This document shows positions 9,101 through 25,540 of a stretch of 25,772 nt of DNA, piece by piece. The translations under genes and the position numbers were made by a program. A model generated the notes under the pieces. It was given only the letters and a program-made list of their open reading frames with translations. It was not told the DNA's origin and searched no databases. How positions within the stretch are numbered: the stretch's first letter is position 1; every line of letters starts with the position of its first letter. This stretch comes from Tubiluchus corallicola (Eukaryota > Priapulida > Priapulimorpha > Priapulimorphida > Tubiluchidae), in contig JAQGDQ010001202.1 in assembly GCA_030141605.1 (NCBI GenBank), forward strand, positions 30,001-55,772, read 5' to 3'.

Positions 9101-11521
9101 TTCATATACGCAAGAGTAATACTAAGTAATATAAGTTTGTATGGAAAGATCTTTAGAATATGCTTTAATTAGTTTTTCATCCCTTTTAAAATCGATTTGA
9201 TCATTTCAAGAATCATGGTGCGCTCAGCCAAAATTGTTTGCAGTGTGTTAACGCTTTGTCAAATCGTTATATGCAAATAAAATAAATATAACTGATAATA
9301 CAGTAACACAACAGGTTATCAAAGTCATTACTGTAATTATTGTACTGTAATAATTACCTATTGAGTGGCTTGAGCAGGATCCGAGCTGCACTGCAGATTC
9401 CAGAACAGATTCAATCAAATTTAACGTCTTGGCTAAGTCTTGGTCCTAGAATTCAATGATGAAGATATGACTAAAAATATTTCTTAATGGTATTTTGACA
9501 AGTTTATTGTGGAGTTTCCATTGAACAAATTGTAAAAAGTTCTAAAAATCCAAGTAGAAGTTCAAAGCTCATCCTACCTAAGGAAGGGCATTATGTCAAC
9601 TTGCAAGCTTTTTATTATATACTGCGACTGGCTGGGTTTATGAAGTACATTATGTGTATGGTTTTTCTTGAGAGCTGGTTGGGGTTATGATGGATACTAT
9701 TCACTAGCCAGTCCCTACCTAATATGCTGAGTTTACACAACACGCTTAACATCATTAATACTTCTTTTGGTAATGACAATGGTAAGGTTGAACACATTGA
9801 CAGTGACAAGAAACAATACTATGCTTGCCTGTCACGAACATTGAAAGTTTTTACTTACCGTTGGGTTAAAACTATTCGCAGTTCTTTCAAGAGCCTGCAA
9901 TCTATCTTCCAGATAAACAGTATTGGCATCACCTTCTAGAACATTTTGCAAGAGTGCATAGTGTTCATTTCGCGACGAGGTGGTCCAAGCCTAAACATAG
10001 TAGTTAGTGTTTTATTTCTATTTAAAATCTATTTTAGCATAACAAAAATGCTATATAACAAATAATAGATAACAGTTACACCAAGAGAAATTTTATTCTC
10101 CAGCCTGAACCCGCTTGCGAATTACTTACATCGCTAGAATTGTAAATTCAAATAATTGTTTTTTACGAATCATTATTGGGTTGATCGTTATTAGGGTTTA
10201 ACGATTAACGTTGATCGTTAAAGGACAAGAAAACTGGCACCTGAAGTAGGTTTCAGAAAATTCGCCTTTAAAAATCATACTACTTTATGGCAACTATATG
10301 CATATATTATACTCGTGTTGAAAGGATTTTTAGTTTGTTTTCATTTTGAATTTACCGCAATACTGTTCCGACCAAGCCATTACATGACGTCACCTACGCA
10401 CAACGTAAATCAGGGGAAGAAAAGCAAATGTTAAATTATGTCCCCAAAAACTTTCCATGCAAATCTACTCCCGCATTTCGCTTACGTGCTTAAAAGTCCT
10501 ATATGTAACTAGAACAGAAAATAAATAATTATTTAAAATGTTTTCACCAATCGGTAAAATGTCGCTGACTCGCCCTTCAGGGTGCACCACTCACTAGCTA
10601 AAAATGTATTTTTAATCTTATTGAGAAGATACAGCAATTTAAATTCTTTTAGTTGGTAACATGTACGGTACGAATGCTCTGATTATTTTTTCAAACGTCA
10701 CGCAATGTTATCTAAACTTGTTTCAAACGACAATGTTTTAATCATTTTCTAAAAAGAGAAAGAAAAAGAAAGAGAGAGAAAAACGAGCAACTCAGCAGGA
10801 ATGCTAAAGCCAAGGCGAGGGTATTATTATTATTAATTATAATAAATACCAACTGCAACTTTCTGAACTTAATGAAGATATATTTTAGATGTGTCCTGCT
10901 TTTTGGATATCTTTTCACACCTGTGATTGGGAAAACGCCCAAGTAATTTAAAGCTCATAAATAATTCCTGCTGACTTGCTCATTTTTCTCTATCTTTTTT
11001 TTCTTTTAGAAAATGCTTATAGACTAAAGGTAACATTTCTGGAGCTCATTAAAGATGAATTTATCATGGAAAATTGTGGAATTTAAAAAGCTATTTTTAG
11101 TACCTTTAGTTATATTTATCTGTGAGTGAAAAATCATGTTTGCTCGTATGTAATATGAAAACTAGTATATGTTAGTATAATTTTTTTGAAGTAATAATGC
11201 AAAATAAACTAAAAGTTAATCATGAGCATTTTTGTAATTTTGATTAGACCAGTCAAGATTATAAAAAATTCGAAAGGTAATTTTTCATAAAATTTGTTGT
11301 TATTTAAATTAGCTCGTAACCATTTTAAATGCAATTAGCAGTACTTTACGTGTACATACTGTACGTATCCTAATCTGATGAACCAATTATACTCATAGAA
11401 GAATGCTTACAAAATTATATGTATGCTTGTGAGTAGGTTTACTAACGAAATTATGCAACATTCTAATATTATGTTAAATACTTACACAATTCAAAAGTAA
11501 AAATGCTACGAACTTCAACAT
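2915..11521 (-). CDS. Gene A: secreted fibrinogen-related domain lectin, 7 exons (complete)
   Basis: Seven minus-strand exons (11521-11486, 9990-9859, 9445-9358, 8738-8605, 7595-7499, 5386-5222, 3153-2915) join through GT..AG introns of matching phase (0,0,1,0,1,1) into 891 nt, or 296 residues plus stop. Layout: signal peptide about 1-15; helical, coiled-coil-like stretch to about 50; linker with one Cys (about 75-85); FReD from about residue 86 to 290. Seen in the FReD: four cysteines (C91, C120, C244, C257), DGGGW, the QKRFDGS turn, GEFWLG, the DRDND calcium loop (233-237) and a C-terminal KVRPL strand. Family knowledge: such proteins are secreted lectins that bind acetylated or other surface sugars in innate recognition. 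The C-terminal subdomain is shorter than usual because the W-x-x-W region seen in gene B is absent. No other FReD gene in the window has an intact frame using only the conserved splice sites. A role in immunity is inferred, and exons 1 and 3 rest on comparison with gene B. Confidence 0.82.
3154..4309 (-). other. Gene A intron 6, part downstream of the LINE
   Basis: Non-coding. The stretch around 3880-4200 is richer in C than its surroundings, but no element could be named. Confidence 0.45.
4310..5185 (-). pseudogene. Dead non-LTR retrotransposon (LINE) reverse transcriptase fragment
   Basis: Minus-strand translation across several frames shows reverse transcriptase blocks in order: [17 protein letters not shown] (about 5120-5165), [13 protein letters not shown] (about 4950-4990), the catalytic YADD in [13 protein letters not shown] (about 4860-4895), the [10 protein letters not shown] block and [20 protein letters not shown] (about 4620-4700), then degraded [10 protein letters not shown]-like sequence towards 4310. 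At least one frameshift and several stops interrupt it. The pattern fits a Jockey/CR1-type LINE, but the clade is not certain. It sits in intron 6 of gene A, in the same orientation, ending about 35 bp from exon 6. Confidence 0.8.
5222..5386 (-). CDS. Gene A exon 6: FReD middle exon
   Basis: This 165-nt, phase 1-1 exon encodes [18 protein letters not shown], then [26 protein letters not shown] and RSNA, corresponding to the strand-rich middle of the FReD. Acceptor is TTTGCAG and donor GTAAGT. It is the same length as in gene B. The remains of a LINE lie just downstream in intron 6. Confidence 0.9.
5387..6559 (-). other. Gene A intron 5, unannotated part
   Basis: Holds the CA repeat. Otherwise no feature is recognised, and the short ORFs here show no family motif. 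Confidence 0.45.
5828..5843. repeat. (CA)n microsatellite
   Basis: A short run of about eight CA units in intron 5 of gene A. Confidence 0.85.
6560..7049 (+). mobile_element. Dispersed repeat copy 1 (possible solo LTR or MITE)
   Basis: About 490 bp match, in reverse complement, 12560-13027. Similarity is high by eye over the whole length, with one insertion of about 22 bp here near 6880-6903. No protein is encoded. AATAAA-like signals and a run ending in TATACGACACA on the other strand hint at an LTR, but clean TG..CA ends and a target duplication could not be fixed. It lies in intron 5 of gene A and directly abuts the foldback element at 7048. Confidence 0.7.
7048..7339. mobile_element. Foldback element with arms over 100 bp
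   Basis: The left arm (7048-7160) and right arm (about 7208-7339) are reverse complements, for example GTAAAATTGTTGACTGTAGG against its complement near 7310-7330. The right arm carries about 20-25 extra bases near 7247-7270. The centre is a short AT-rich loop. The element is non-coding and resembles a foldback MITE. It lies in intron 5 of gene A, about 160 bp from exon 5. Confidence 0.75.
7499..7595 (-). CDS. Gene A exon 5: FReD core (KRFDGS..GEFWLG)
   Basis: This 97-nt, phase 0-1 exon encodes [16 protein letters not shown], then [16 protein letters not shown] and the first base of a Gly codon. It matches the family signature (Q-R-R/K-x-DGS, W-x-x-Y/F-K-x-GFG, GEFWLG). Acceptor is TTCAG and donor GTAAGA. 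There is no ATG or long ORF around it, so it is invisible to ORF scanning. Confidence 0.92.
7608..7663. repeat. AT dinucleotide-rich tract
   Basis: TA/AT repeats with near-palindromic symmetry lie just before the acceptor of gene A exon 5, in intron 4. A slippage-prone microsatellite. Confidence 0.85.
8304..8393. repeat. Long imperfect palindrome (foldback), about 90 bp
   Basis: TAAGACTAAT at the left pairs with ATTAGTCTTA at the right, and the inner arms TAGTTATGGCAATTCT and AGAATTGCTATAACTA pair around a 12-nt loop. It lies in intron 4 of gene A and could be a small MITE or a structured intron element. Confidence 0.7.
8605..8738 (-). CDS. Gene A exon 4: first FReD exon
   Basis: This 134-nt, phase 1-0 exon encodes the start of the fibrinogen-like domain: [17 protein letters not shown], then [20 protein letters not shown] and V. 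It holds the first two conserved cysteines. Acceptor is CTCAG and donor GTAAGT. The gene B and fragment C copies are also exactly 134 nt, and the intron sequence just upstream is shared with fragment C. Confidence 0.92.
9358..9445 (-). CDS. Gene A exon 3: short Cys-containing linker
   Basis: This 88-nt exon runs phase 0 to 1, exactly the change needed to join exon 2 (ends phase 0) to exon 4 (starts phase 1). It begins [16 protein letters not shown], continues as a helix-like stretch and ends with GSCSSHSI. Acceptor is TTCTAG and donor GTAATT. A homologous but length-altered exon lies at the equivalent place in gene B (20991-21071). The single Cys could make an interchain disulfide (inference). 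Confidence 0.65.
9859..9990 (-). CDS. Gene A exon 2: N-terminal helical (coiled-coil-like) exon
   Basis: This 132-nt, phase 0-0 exon has acceptor TTTAG and donor GTAAGT. The 44 codons begin [10 protein letters not shown] and contain the heptad-like stretch [17 protein letters not shown]. Gene B has the same length and borders and shares the AW-TSS start and LEDRLQ. A short amphipathic helix before a FReD usually serves to trimerise the lectin; that role is inferred here. Confidence 0.72.
9991..11485 (-). other. Gene A intron 1
   Basis: 1.5 kb of AT-rich intron with the purine tract and a short ATT run (about 10822-10850). It lacks the large trinucleotide tract found at the same place in gene B. 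Confidence 0.5.
10748..10790. repeat. Purine-rich GA/A tract
   Basis: An almost pure A/G run (AAAAAGAGAAAGAAAAAG and similar) in intron 1 of gene A. Low complexity. The short ORF across it is an artefact. Confidence 0.8.
11486..11521 (-). CDS. Gene A exon 1: signal peptide
   Basis: An ATG at 11521 opens the short frame [12 protein letters not shown], followed by a good donor (GTGTAAGT-like, GT at 11485). The run FVAFLLL is a typical hydrophobic signal core. Exon phase 0 fits exon 2, whose AWTTSS start would complete the cleavage region. The matching exon in gene B (24147-24106) reads MMKFIVWTILLLNY with the same donor position, and the homology continues upstream. That pairing is the main reason to accept an exon this short. 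Confidence 0.65.
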
Positions 11522-11524
11522 TGC

Positions 11525-11705
11525 AGAAATTGTACGAGGCATGCAGCTTGTTTAAATGCTCTATACTCCCTAAGGATTCGCAGGAGAAACTACTTCTCTT
11601 ACTAGGCCTAGCGCTCTGAAGTTCAAATAATAAACACTTCAAAATTTATTTGGTAAACGCCTTATGGCGCCAAAAAGATGCTATATTGATTTAACTCTTG
11701 AGTTA
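11525..11705 (-). promoter_or_regulatory. Putative gene A promoter region
   Basis: Upstream of the gene A ATG the same ordered blocks occur as upstream of gene B: AGGCCT (11604-11609), an AT-rich block ending TAAACACTTC (11621-11640), GGCGCC (11666-11671) and AACTCTTGAGTTA (11693-11705). The TATA-like stretch of gene B is not matched well here. Function is inferred. Confidence 0.45.
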
Positions 11706-12504
11706 TAATATGGATTTTAATAATGGATTTTCCCATGTTTATATACTAAATATATATTAAATTTTAAACCGCTACTTTAACAAATATCCGTAATGTATAT
11801 CAGACAAACATAAAAGTACTTCTCTGCTTTTTCGCTAGAGATTTGTATTTTATTTGAATTTCAGACCATAAATGCATGAACAATTGCATTATTTTGTTTT
11901 TGCGTTATTAACAAAATCCTCCCATAGTCCTATGGAACGTTTGCCTTTGTTTCCAGAAAGGTTTAGACAGTCTAAACAAGGCAGAGGGCTTCTTCAACCT
12001 TCGATATTCTAACCCGAAGCCAAACACAGCCTGATATTTTCTAAAAAAAATGCATACGTTCAGTTTTCTGGCTCGGAACAATCCTATTACGAAATGTGAA
12101 GCGTAATGTTTAAAAATGCCTCAATACTCACTGTTCTGCCCAAGCCTCATTGTTTTGATTTCATGTTTAGCACTTTAACTTTGCCTACACTCTTTCCAGT
12201 ATATGAGTAATATTGTAGTACTTGTAGCAATAATTTCTCTGTTGACAGTTGAGGATAGCAGATAATCAAGATACTTATTGAGAGAACACCAAATTCTTGG
12301 CCATGTCCAACGACTATCGAGATTTCCGCGGGAGTGAAAATTCACACAACTCACCTTGTTCAGTGTGTGTGATTTTTATTCGGCATTGAGTTACCTATAT
12401 TTAATACATAGGAAACAGTTTGTAAACAAAATTCATGATAAAGAAATTTGCTATCTTTAGAAATTAGTTTCGTATTTAGACAAAGTTGTCGGAAACGAAT
12501 TGTA

Positions 12505-12538
12505 TTATATATACACAACAATCATTGTGTATATATAA
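12505..12538. repeat. Perfect 14-bp-arm hairpin
   Basis: TTATATATACACAA (12505-12518) and TTGTGTATATATAA (12525-12538) are exact reverse complements around a 6-nt loop. It sits about 20 bp left of dispersed repeat copy 2. Confidence 0.85.
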
Positions 12539-12559
12539 AATTAAAACTAGACTTATTCT

Positions 12560-13027
12560 ACAGTAAAGAGAAGATGATAATTGTATGATTAGTATTAGCA
12601 GTTCAGTAATGAAACGACTCTATGAAGGGGATATGAGAGATATGTAGAAATGAAGCCATGATTTTAGGTGCGGCTGTCATGTGACTGAATTCCATATATG
12701 GACAGCAACAATTATAACGCATGCGCTGTGAGTCTAAAAAGCTGAAGGAAGCCAAGTGGAATGGGAGATCAGATCACGGGGGAATCTCGAGGAAGCAGGA
12801 ACAGATCTTGGGCGGTTCGGCAGAGCTATGATATGTACTTTACCATGTAACATATTATTGTGAAATAAATGTGTTAGTCGCTCATCAATCCAGGTCTTAT
12901 AGCTTTGTCACCACCTCACGTCAATAAACGGCTGCGGCCTCCTCAATAATCCACCAACAAGTACTACCACTATACGACACAGCTCATAAACATAGCTTAT
13001 AAACTTTACTCTACTGCAAGACTAATT
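12560..13027 (-). mobile_element. Dispersed repeat copy 2, inverted relative to copy 1
   Basis: This is the reverse complement of 6560-7049, from ACAGTAAAGAGAAG at the left to the GACTAATT end at the right. It lies upstream of gene A and next to a segment shared with gene B intron 5 (about 13050-13700). Confidence 0.7.
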
Positions 13028-13049
13028 ATGAGTGTTCTGTACATAGTAA

Positions 13050-13700
13050 GAACGTGGTCTTCTGTACTTTAATTGTATAATGAATAACTTTAAATACAAG
13101 TGATTTTGTCTCCAGCTCATTAAATACGTAGTTGCTTAATGCATATGATCTTATGAAATTATAGGCAAGGAATAGTTCCTTGGGGAAAACCTGTCATGTT
13201 TGTAAAATACTGGCTACAGGTTTTTCCCACATTTATTACATAGAGGGTATCTTTATAATTTCCTTTATAGTACTTATATAGTATATAACTTTGCAGCGAT
13301 TAAATAGTTATTAACAATTATTATCATATATCAGTATGACGTCTAACCTTTTTTGTATTATTGTCACTCAACATGTACGTCTAACCTTGTAATATTATTG
13401 CAAATAGGTATTTGTATCATTAATTTAATTAATTTAACGTGTGTCTATTAATTAATGGTGTTTTAATTAATCGTTCTTTGTATCTATTTTATGTTTAATC
13501 AGGAACTACAGTGATAATCAACAAAATACTTCTATATACTCCTATACACAATATTTCTAATAATACGCTTTTCGTGAAATTCCTTTAGATACAAAAAATC
13601 ATTCAGTTTGATCGTGTTGTAATCCCAGATTTCAAGTGAAAACAAAATAGCAAAGACACTAAAAAATTCTCGACAAAAGTACTAAAATAGCATTTTGGAG
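13050..13700. repeat. Segment shared with gene B intron 5 (copy 1)
   Basis: It aligns in the same orientation with about 19155-19690. Shared landmarks are TTTAATTGTA..TGAAT, a hairpin CCTGT..ACAGG flanked by GGGGAAAA/TTTTTCCC (13181-13229), TGACGTCTAAC, ATCGTTCTTTG and CTTTTCGTGAA. No coding sequence. It is either a dispersed repeat or a relic of a duplicated lectin-gene intron. Confidence 0.65.
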
Positions 13701-13795
13701 GCTTTGTTGTGTTTCGTATGTTCACGAATGACTTCGGGTTTGTCATTTCATTGCGTAACATCTTACGTGCGCTGCACTGCTAGCATCTGCTGCGA

Positions 13796-13846
13796 GGTAG
13801 AGAAAGTAATGTCGTTCACACAGTTTGTTGTCAGTTGTCACGTGCT
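13796..13846 (+). mobile_element. Fragment of the hAT-like element
   Basis: About 51 bp match 1019-1070 inside the hAT-like element, including the shared run CACACAGTTTGTTGTCAGTT followed by GTCACGTGCT. No inverted termini are visible here, so it is a relic or shares only an internal module. Confidence 0.55.
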
Positions 13847-16131
13847 AAAAGTCCTTAAATGAGATACCTAGCTTAAGGCCTTAAAGAAACATATAATTAT
13901 ATCACGTATCTATGATTTCGCATTCTCACTTTTGATGGCTCTTAAATTTACACAAAACTGTAAGACCCTAAAGGAGCATTCCCTTAACTTTAATTTAAGC
14001 GGTCATTTATTTATTTATATATATTTTTATTTAAAATGTAGTTCTCTTGACTCCTTCAAGACCGCCCCACTCAAAAAGCCTTATAATTGATGTGACGATT
14101 GGGGTAGGTCATTTGATCGAAGACAGTCGCTCGATAGCAATTTGACTGGCCTGACCGAGCTAAAGAAAGGGGGGACCAATCATCTACCTGTCAGCTCTAG
14201 ACAGCGGCAAGCTTACAGGCAGTCTACGGGGGACCTGTCTATTGTGCAGTGTGGTTCGATGCGGGATGTGTAGTTTAATTTGATTGGAGTTGGAATAATG
14301 CAAACGACAATGCATAGGCAACTAATGCACAAAAGATCAACAGTGTAAATTTTACAAATATAATTATTATACAACAAAACATATAGGTAAACAGCTTTAT
14401 CTTTAGTCATACAATAATAAAATGGGGTACCCATTTTCCCAACTACATGCCACCCCAAATGATGTAGTCCTCGCTAGCGCTATGATGATCAACCGGCATT
14501 ATCTCACTTAGAAAATACACCATAGAGGTTGCGTAGTACTACTAAGTCTAACGTAGGGCGTCTCTACGATGAGGTTGCAGCTCAGTGTCTATTAATGTCA
14601 CCACCAATTTCTTGAACAGCGAGGAGGTTAAGTCCAGCTTCCACGCAACTGCTAACATCAGATAAGCAAATACTAAATTGTGCAACTTACAGTCTCTGGG
14701 TTGTTACCGTACTGGGGGTGCCTCGTCACCTCAAACATGGATCCGCCTCTCAACGGTTTGTCGGTACACCAATAGCACTTCCCAACAATACGAACACAGC
14801 AATGAGACAAAGTCTTAATTGTCACCAAGCTTTGTGGAAATCTCTACCACCAAAAACATCTGTCCACTCAGTTGTCCAATGGTTTCAGACCTCATGAACA
14901 AAGTCACCATGCGATATAACTGACTACGTGGACAATACTACTTACACGTCATATCAGTCTACGTGCCGTACCTGGAGTCAAGTTGCTGACCTCTTTTTGA
15001 TACCTGCGAGAGTAGTCGTAGGCATAGGTATACGCTGGCTTCCTACAGCTATCATTACAAGCGATTAAACTGGCCCTCCTGCAGTACTTAGTATCCTTGG
15101 CTCATGGTCATTATCGGTTACAGGCTACAGAAAATATCTTTTTAATACTAATCTAAATTTACTTCCACATTTGAACAAAATATTCTGCTCAATATATATT
15201 GACATATGCATAGCATAGCAGGGCCGAATTTGTATTTTTTCCAAACTCTGCAACCGGGGCAACGAACCAACTGACAGACTAACTGAACAAACACCACACT
15301 CACATGACGTAAGCTACTACACGAGTCTGTTTATGTGGAAAGCTGACATGAACGTTACATAAGACTTCTGACTTTACTGCTACTGTATGAGCACAGACAT
15401 AACTAAATGATTACAATTTAGATAGTGTCCTATTCAGGAGAATCTCAGATATCCAACCAAGTGATTTAATTGGACAAAATTAAGATAAACATGGCATTTT
15501 CAGGCACTCTAACTTAGCCTGTCAAGTGGCTTAGTCTGCTGTACACTTGCGTGATCGTACACACAATTTTATTGATCGCCTGCCCCCTACAGCTCAAGAG
15601 AATTGTCTGCTGTTATTCCAGAAAAAAACGACCGATCAGCGAAGAACAAGTCAAGGTGGTTTCATCATTTAACAAGAATTTCTCCTTAAAAATAGAGTAT
15701 ACTTGAAGCCAAAGTTGTGTCTGGATAGTTGAAATTTTCTGTATTAGCCAATTTCACACAAGTGACACTGTACTTTGTTACAGTACAAACACTGCAGTTA
15801 CTGAAAGCTTTCCAATTTATTTTTTAACAAAATCAATTTTTAGTTGTTCTAAGGTAAGGAAATGCGTTTCATGTTTAAATTTGCATGATAGTCCATTGTG
15901 TGAGGAGTAAAAACCTGCAAAAATTATCAAATATGGCGTAATCGCTTCTTAGTAAGATCAGAGTGATTACTAATTATTCATTATTAATTATTTTTAATTG
16001 TTTGTTTACGATTACGTGCTCAGTTTGTACTTGCAATATTAAAAGCGTAAGTATGTATGTTATTAGAAATCTTTTCCATGAAAATAGATTTGCTATTACA
16101 TTATTGTACATAATTGTATAAAATAAAGATT
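13847..16131. other. Intergenic region between genes A and B
   Basis: No coding potential recognised. The part from about 14090 to 15120 has noticeably higher GC than its flanks and may be an old, unrecognisable transposon, but no protein motif or terminal repeat could be seen. Confidence 0.4.
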
Positions 16132-16174
16132 TATCATCATCATCGTCATCGTCATCATCACCATCATCATCATC

Positions 16175-16241
<67 letters not shown>

Positions 16242-16264
16242 CCATTATTATCATCATCACCATT
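16132..16264. repeat. (TCA)n microsatellite
   Basis: About 130 bp of TCA/CATCAT repeats with a few CGT and ACC interruptions, between genes A and B. The Asp-rich minus-strand ORF across it is an artefact of the repeat. Confidence 0.9.
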
Positions 16265-16970
16265 AGCGCAGTACAGTGCCATTCTTGACGTTATGGCACT
16301 CAAAGAAATCTCTAACTGAGACAATACTAAGTTGACCATGTTTTAAATTTATTATTAAAAAAATGAAAACACGAATGCCTTGCAAGCCACGATGATCAGA
16401 TTTATGTAAAATTGCAAATGATACCCGGAGTCCAAAATTACAGGGAGCAAAAACAGTGAAGACGTCGTTTGATCCATTATAATAAGATTTAATAAAGTCT
16501 TTATTCACTATAAGTAACTATTGTAATGACAAAGAGAAATAACAGTTGTGTGAATAATAATTTACGAATGTTAGATGTTTAAACTGTGTGTAGTTTCAAT
16601 ACGTTATAAGTAGATTATAATTATAAGAGCAAGTTAAGTGATTTAATTTCAATGTTCAACATTTCTTTCATTATACAGATTTGGTATTATTAGGTAACGT
16701 TGTAACAACTTTTACCTAGAATGGCATAACTCCTCCCTCTGACAACAAAAAGCGTAGGATCAGAAAACTAAGAATATTTTCCACATTCTCTACATACACA
16801 TTGACTACATTGAAATACTGTAAAACATTACCGAATTGCACTTTGCTAATTTGACAATGTTAATGTCATATGAAAGTTTATAGACTAAAGTTTGTGTCAG
16901 TAAAACTACTACAGTATTATTATAACGATCTGGATAGTGATAAATTTAGACCTCCCAAGTGGTTAACCAT
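16265..16970. other. Region downstream of gene B
   Basis: Expected to contain the gene B 3' UTR (running leftward from 16970). A possible ATTAAA on the minus strand lies near 16640, too far away to trust. Confidence 0.35.
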
Positions 16971-24147
<7,177 letters not shown>

Positions 24148-24149
24148 TG

Positions 24150-24300
24150 CAGAAAGTATGCAACACATGCTGTCTGTTTGAATGCTTTATGCTTTCTAGA
24201 CGACTAAGTGTGAGGAGTTGCTTCTTTTATTTAGGCCTCGGGTTTTGATGTTTAAATAATTAAACACTTATTGGCGCCATAGAAACTCTTGAGTTACATT
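24150..24300 (-). promoter_or_regulatory. Putative gene B promoter region
   Basis: This region upstream of the gene B ATG aligns with 11525-11705 upstream of gene A. Shared blocks on the plus strand: AGGCCT (24233-24238), an AT-rich block ending TAAACACTT (24251-24269), GGCGCC (24273-24278) and AACTCTTGAGTTA (24284-24296). On the coding strand a TATA-like TAAATAAAAG lies about 80 bp before the ATG. Promoter function is inferred from position and conservation only. Confidence 0.45.
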
Positions 24301-24812
24301 TCATTTCGCTTTTAATGACACTTTCCGGTATTTGACATATCTAAATAAGTTAATGCTTGTCCAAATATCCGTAATAGAGGATGTTCTTCATAGTGGCCCC
24401 CTTAATTTTCATGTGCATACAATTTGTAAATATTTATTTTACAATAATCACAAAGATTTCATATGGTTTATCTGCGTGATTGATTTATAAATTCTTATAC
24501 AAGTGTCTTTTTCTGCTTATCAGTCGTAATCTTACACACTTTTAGATGATCAACATTTTTATTTTACTAACCTGTCGACCTGTTAAAATGACTGCATCTA
24601 ACGGTCATCAGGAGAGTTCAAATTCACAAACTTTATACAGATTCACTGATAATGCTCTGTATACAGTAAGACTGCATGTAACGGATATAAAATTTTAAGA
24701 CGAATTTTCAGCTTTATTTATGAGGAGTGTTTTCTTGTGGTTTAAGAAAGTATTTACTAAGCATAAATCGTTATCTATTCTACAGTTACATGCTAAATGG
24801 TTTATTACGTAG

Positions 24813-25540
24813 AATTACCAGAAGACTGTGCAGCACTGAGAGAATTGGGATTTGACCAAAATGGAATTTATACGACAAAGCCTCGCTTTAGTGAAGAACC
24901 AATAGAAGTTTTTTGTGACATGGAGACAGATGGGGGTGGATGGACGGTAAATACCTTGTCTTTACCATTAAAAGCATAGTAGAGGGTGAATTAATTAGCC
25001 AAGCTATCAGATATGTTTTAACATAACATAACATAAGTCACATGACTGGGAGCCTTCAAAATGGGGGGGACAGAGAGACTGAGGTAGTCGGAATTGGAGT
25101 TGAGCATTGAATCCTTTGATGTCAAGTAGGTGGCGAGGTGTGGATACTTTACCAACTGGGCTTAAGCTCTCTGAGTCAGTGATTATTAATTAAGTAATTT
25201 CTCATATCTTTCACCTTGAGTGGCATTGACCTTGTTTAGGGCAGTTTGTAAACAAATTTATAGAAAGAATAGACACGCACGCATAAGTGGTTTTTGTTGT
25301 TGTGGCTAATTTTTGGTTTATTTTATAGGTAGTTGCCTGCATTATTACAATGGAATGCGCTTTACTACCATAGATCGGGATAACGACAATTGGCCGGACG
25401 GAAATTGTGCCGTGTTGTATAATCATCACGCGGGCTGGTGGTATAATAATTGCGCAACCTGCGTTTACAATAGTTATTCACGAATAGAACTGAAAGTACG
25501 ACCGTTAAATTTTGCTAAAAACAGAAAATCAAAAATTTAA
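24813..25540 (+). pseudogene. Fragment C: FReD gene remnant with exons 4 and 7 only
   Basis: Plus-strand exon 24813-24946 (134 nt, phase 1-0) reads LPEDCAALRELGFDQNGIY, then [23 protein letters not shown], matching exon 4 of A and B. About 45 bp of intron before it closely matches the intron before gene A exon 4. Exon 25329-25540 (phase 1 start, 212 nt) reads [20 protein letters not shown], then [24 protein letters not shown] and a basic tail. Nothing between them resembles exons 5 or 6, and a direct join would shift frame (phase 0 to 1). No signal, helical or linker exon is seen in the 665 bp back to gene B. Most likely a partial duplication with an internal deletion. An assembly error is the main alternative. 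Confidence 0.75.
24947..25328 (+). other. Spacer between the two exons of fragment C
   Basis: Contains a short ACATA tandem (about 25020-25034) and a stretch (about 25095-25200) resembling 18260-18345 in gene B intron 6. No trace of FReD exons 5 or 6. Confidence 0.5.

Noticed and set aside
14090-15130. GC-richer intergenic block that might be an old transposon or a gene
   Set aside because: No open frame, protein motif, terminal repeat or second copy was seen in the window.
15974-16339. Asp-rich 121-residue minus-strand ORF
   Set aside because: Created by the TCA microsatellite; the flanking residues show no motif.
24720-24812. Candidate signal peptide exon for fragment C (MRSVFLWFKK..)
   Set aside because: No fitting donor site, an in-frame TAG at the exon 4 acceptor, and the stretch aligns with intron 3 of gene A instead.
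25211-25429. 72-residue minus-strand ORF
   Set aside because: Antisense to the last exon of fragment C.
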